Assembly: GCA_937911235.1 (NCBI GenBank)
Contig: CALDPN010000049.1
Coordinates: 1-25,259, forward strand
From: an uncultured Bacteroidales bacterium
GTDB lineage: Bacteria; Bacteroidota; Bacteroidia; Bacteroidales; Paludibacteraceae
Length of the DNA stretch: 25,259 nucleotides
Reading direction: 5' to 3'
In this document: in pieces, positions 23,566 through 25,259 of the stretch
Layout of the letters: every line of letters begins with the position of its first letter
Position numbering within the stretch: the stretch's first letter is position 1
Notes under the pieces: model-generated
Told to the model about the DNA's origin: nothing
What the model saw: only the letters and a program-made list of their open reading frames with translations
The model's database searches: none
Position numbers and translations under genes: made by a program

Positions 23566-25259
23566 ACACAATAGCAGAAAACTTTGAACAATGGCAATCT
23601 GAGTTAGAAGAACTTCAGAAGAGTGTCAAAAAGGATTTGCAAGAAATTCAACGTTGTAAAATGGAAGTGCAGTCTATGAAAAACAATTTGACTGACACTT
23701 TAGGTGAACTTAAAGAGCTTTCACGTGGAAAATTTATTCGAGACGATAATCGCATTATCCTTTCTGCTCCAGAAATTATTATAGGTAATGTAGATAATGA
23801 TGGAGTACTTTATAATATGCCTTCACGCATTGTGGTGCGTGGCAACGAAGTAAACCTAGAAGCCACAGGTCTAGGAGGAATGTTGGGCGGAAGCGTGGTT
23901 ACACGTGCTTCGCACATACGAAACATAGCCGAAGACCCAGGAAAAGATGGCAACGAGCACGCTGTGCTTCCTATGTCGGAGGTAGTTTCACAAGGCCGTA
24001 GTGTGTCGCTTATTAGCGAAGATGCCACTGGGGTGTTTACTCGACCTGCGTGTGCTAGCATTACAGGTGTGGAACTAAGTTCAGAAACAGGCATAGCAAT
24101 GAGTGCCACACAATCAAATACCAATAAGAAGTCTATTCTTAAGGGCAAAGCCAAGCAGCTAGATTCACAAATTAAAGACCTTGAATCTAAGGCCAAATCT
24201 CTAAAAAGTGAGGTGGAGTCCAATATGAAAGGTTTGAAAAAGGTAGTTGAAACAGAAGACCTATTAGGAAGTGTTATAGCTGCACGTACCAATTACCTAG
24301 AGATAGGAGAACTTTATGAGTCTTTCGAAACCTGTTCAGCTACACTTTATAGTTCTATGGCAAATTATTTTAGTGTACTTTCTAAACTTGCTGAAGCCAG
24401 CAGACAAAAAACTTGCCTAGAAGAAATGGAAAAAACAGTGGATAAAAATAAATCTTCATTTAAAGATAAAACCACTGGTACTTTCATTAGTATGCGTTCA
24501 GAAAATATTACAGCACTATCTGTAGATGGCGATGGCAACTATCGTGAAAACAAAGAAGCAGGAGTGAGCATCACTGCCAAACATGTAAATATTGGCACTG
24601 TGAAAGCAGACGAATCGCTTCAAGACGATAGCACCATTACAATGGCGTCTCGCAAGGTAGAAATAAGCACCCTTAATCCAAAAGTAGAACGTGATGACAA
24701 AGGTGAAATTACCAAGGCAGACTATCCTGCAGTGGGCGATGTAATTATTAAATCTAAAAACATTGATCTTGAAACTTTAGACTACGAGTGGAAGGATAAA
24801 AAACAACAAGAAAAAGCTCTTACAAAAGATAGTAAAATTTCTATTCGTACAGAAACTGTTGATATGTCAGTTACTGATTCCGAAGGTAAAGCTACAGGAA
24901 AAGTGGCTGTGAATGCCAAAGTGCTTGAGGTGAAATCTATGGATGTTGATAAAGACAAACGCACAGACAAATCTCTTGCTAAAGGTAGTACAATGTTGTT
25001 ATTATCTGAAAAGATGTTCGTTGGTGCTCGAGATTCAAAAATGAAGAGTACACAACTGCAAGTATCTTCAGATAAGACAGGTGTTTTTGCCGACCCCACA
25101 CTTGAACTTCAACAAGCTAAGGCCGTGGTTCAACTCTCTGGTGGCAATGCCGCAGTAGGAGGTGGCAGTCTCGACCTTTATGGTAAAACTACACTGCAAG
25201 GAGATGTTACAGCCAAAGGTTCTGTTAAAGGTGGCGATATAGAAATGAAGAATATGAAA
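23562..25259 (+). CDS. Large VgrG-coupled coiled-coil/beta-strand repeat protein, cut by window end
   Basis: The ATG at 23562 overlaps the vgrG2 stop by four bases, and the frame is open for 566 codons to the last base, so the 3' end is missing. I recognise no family. Residues about 1-58 are a predicted coiled coil (SELEELQKSVKKDLQEIQR). A beta-rich part follows with FIRDDNRIILSAPEIIIGN, IVVRGNEVNLEATGLGGMLG and SVSLISEDATGVFTR. A second long helical segment runs about 190-300 (QLDSQIKDLESKAKSLKSEV). Then short strand repeats appear: VEISTLNP, NIDLETLDY, VDMSVTDSEG, LEVKSMDVD, ending Gly-rich at the edge (VQLSGGNAAVGGGSLDLYG, LQGDVTAKGSVKGGDIEM). The strand pattern resembles VgrG needle repeats. 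Tight coupling to the spike suggests a spike-associated or secreted structural protein, or a cargo carrier; a toxin domain may lie beyond the edge. Confidence 0.8.
   Translation, partial: MNTIAENFEQWQSELEELQKSVKKDLQEIQRCKMEVQSMKNNLTDTLGELKELSRGKFIRDDNRIILSAPEIIIGNVDNDGVLYNMPSRIVVRGNEVNLEATGLGGMLGGSVVTRASHIRNIAEDPGKDGNEHAVLPMSEVVSQGRSVSLISEDATGVFTRPACASITGVELSSETGIAMSATQSNTNKKSILKGKAKQLDSQIKDLESKAKSLKSEVESNMKGLKKVVETEDLLGSVIAARTNYLEIGELYESFETCSATLYSSMANYFSVLSKLAEASRQKTCLEEMEKTVDKNKSSFKDKTTGTFISMRSENITALSVDGDGNYRENKEAGVSITAKHVNIGTVKADESLQDDSTITMASRKVEISTLNPKVERDDKGEITKADYPAVGDVIIKSKNIDLETLDYEWKDKKQQEKALTKDSKISIRTETVDMSVTDSEGKATGKVAVNAKVLEVKSMDVDKDKRTDKSLAKGSTMLLLSEKMFVGARDSKMKSTQLQVSSDKTGVFADPTLELQQAKAVVQLSGGNAAVGGGSLDLYGKTTLQGDVTAKGSVKGGDIEMKNMK

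Noticed and set aside
23810..24292. 160-codon minus-strand reading frame at the right end
   Set aside because: It is antisense to the 566-codon frame coupled to vgrG2, which has the better start, context and composition.
11428..25259. Extracellular contractile injection system or R-type tailocin instead of a T6SS
   Set aside because: A ClpV recycling ATPase and TssB/TssC two-subunit sheath genes indicate a reusable, cell-anchored T6SS; no tail-fibre, tape-measure or lysis gene is seen.
1..25259. CRISPR arrays, tRNA or rRNA genes, insertion sequences
   Set aside because: No regularly spaced repeats, cloverleaf-like sequences, transposase genes or terminal inverted repeats were found by reading.

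Overview
The window looks like a Bacteroidales (Bacteroidota) chromosome of fairly low GC. The grounds are: -7 promoter boxes of the Bacteroidota type (TAnnTTTG) instead of -10/-35 boxes; near absence of Shine-Dalgarno sequences; the gene neighbourhood mfd / polyprenol-phosphate mannosyltransferase / dihydroorotase; and protein families largely confined to this phylum (the SSGTLW/WGE domain protein, the 'KNGDE...NGxEDxF' secreted protein, AAA_14 ATPases with a GGKNK tail, and the Bacteroidota-type T6SS). I cannot fix the family or genus.

Layout. (1) 1-1257: the 3' part of an AT-rich gene for a probable surface protein, cut by the left edge, followed by about 550 bp without a convincing gene. 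(2) 1812-3111: a DUF1810 protein ending in a strong hairpin terminator, then a lipoprotein with phosphodiester-glycosidase-like features. (3) 3138-8713: housekeeping genes. mfd is on the minus strand. A GT2 polyprenol-phosphate sugar transferase and dihydroorotase (pyrC) run divergently from it on the plus strand. (4) 8756-11069: a secreted protein of unknown function, a perfect bidirectional terminator, and a minus-strand pair of an AAA_14-type ATPase and a PspC-domain membrane protein. (5) 11070-11427: a regulatory gap with two GTGCA palindromes, a 52-nt stretch without G, another palindrome and a promoter-like box. (6) 11428 to the right edge: a plus-strand type VI secretion operon.

The T6SS block runs tssH(ClpV)-tssB-tssC-hcp-hcp-hcp-like-hcp-like-vgrG-vgrG-(large repeat-rich gene, cut by the right edge). 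The order disassembly ATPase, sheath, tube, spike, spike-associated protein follows the physical order of the contractile device. TssB/TssC form the sheath, the Hcp proteins the inner tube, the VgrG trimers the puncturing spike, and ClpV recycles the contracted sheath. Baseplate (TssE/F/G/K) and membrane-complex genes are not in the window. No PAAR tip, recognisable toxin or immunity protein is seen.

The least explained parts are the homologous C-terminal extensions of the two VgrGs, which share a conserved terminal module; the gene translationally coupled to vgrG2, whose coding sequence is still open at the right edge; the ClpV with a degenerate first ATPase site and no middle domain; and a hairpin between hcp2 and hcp3 that could set tube-to-spike stoichiometry.
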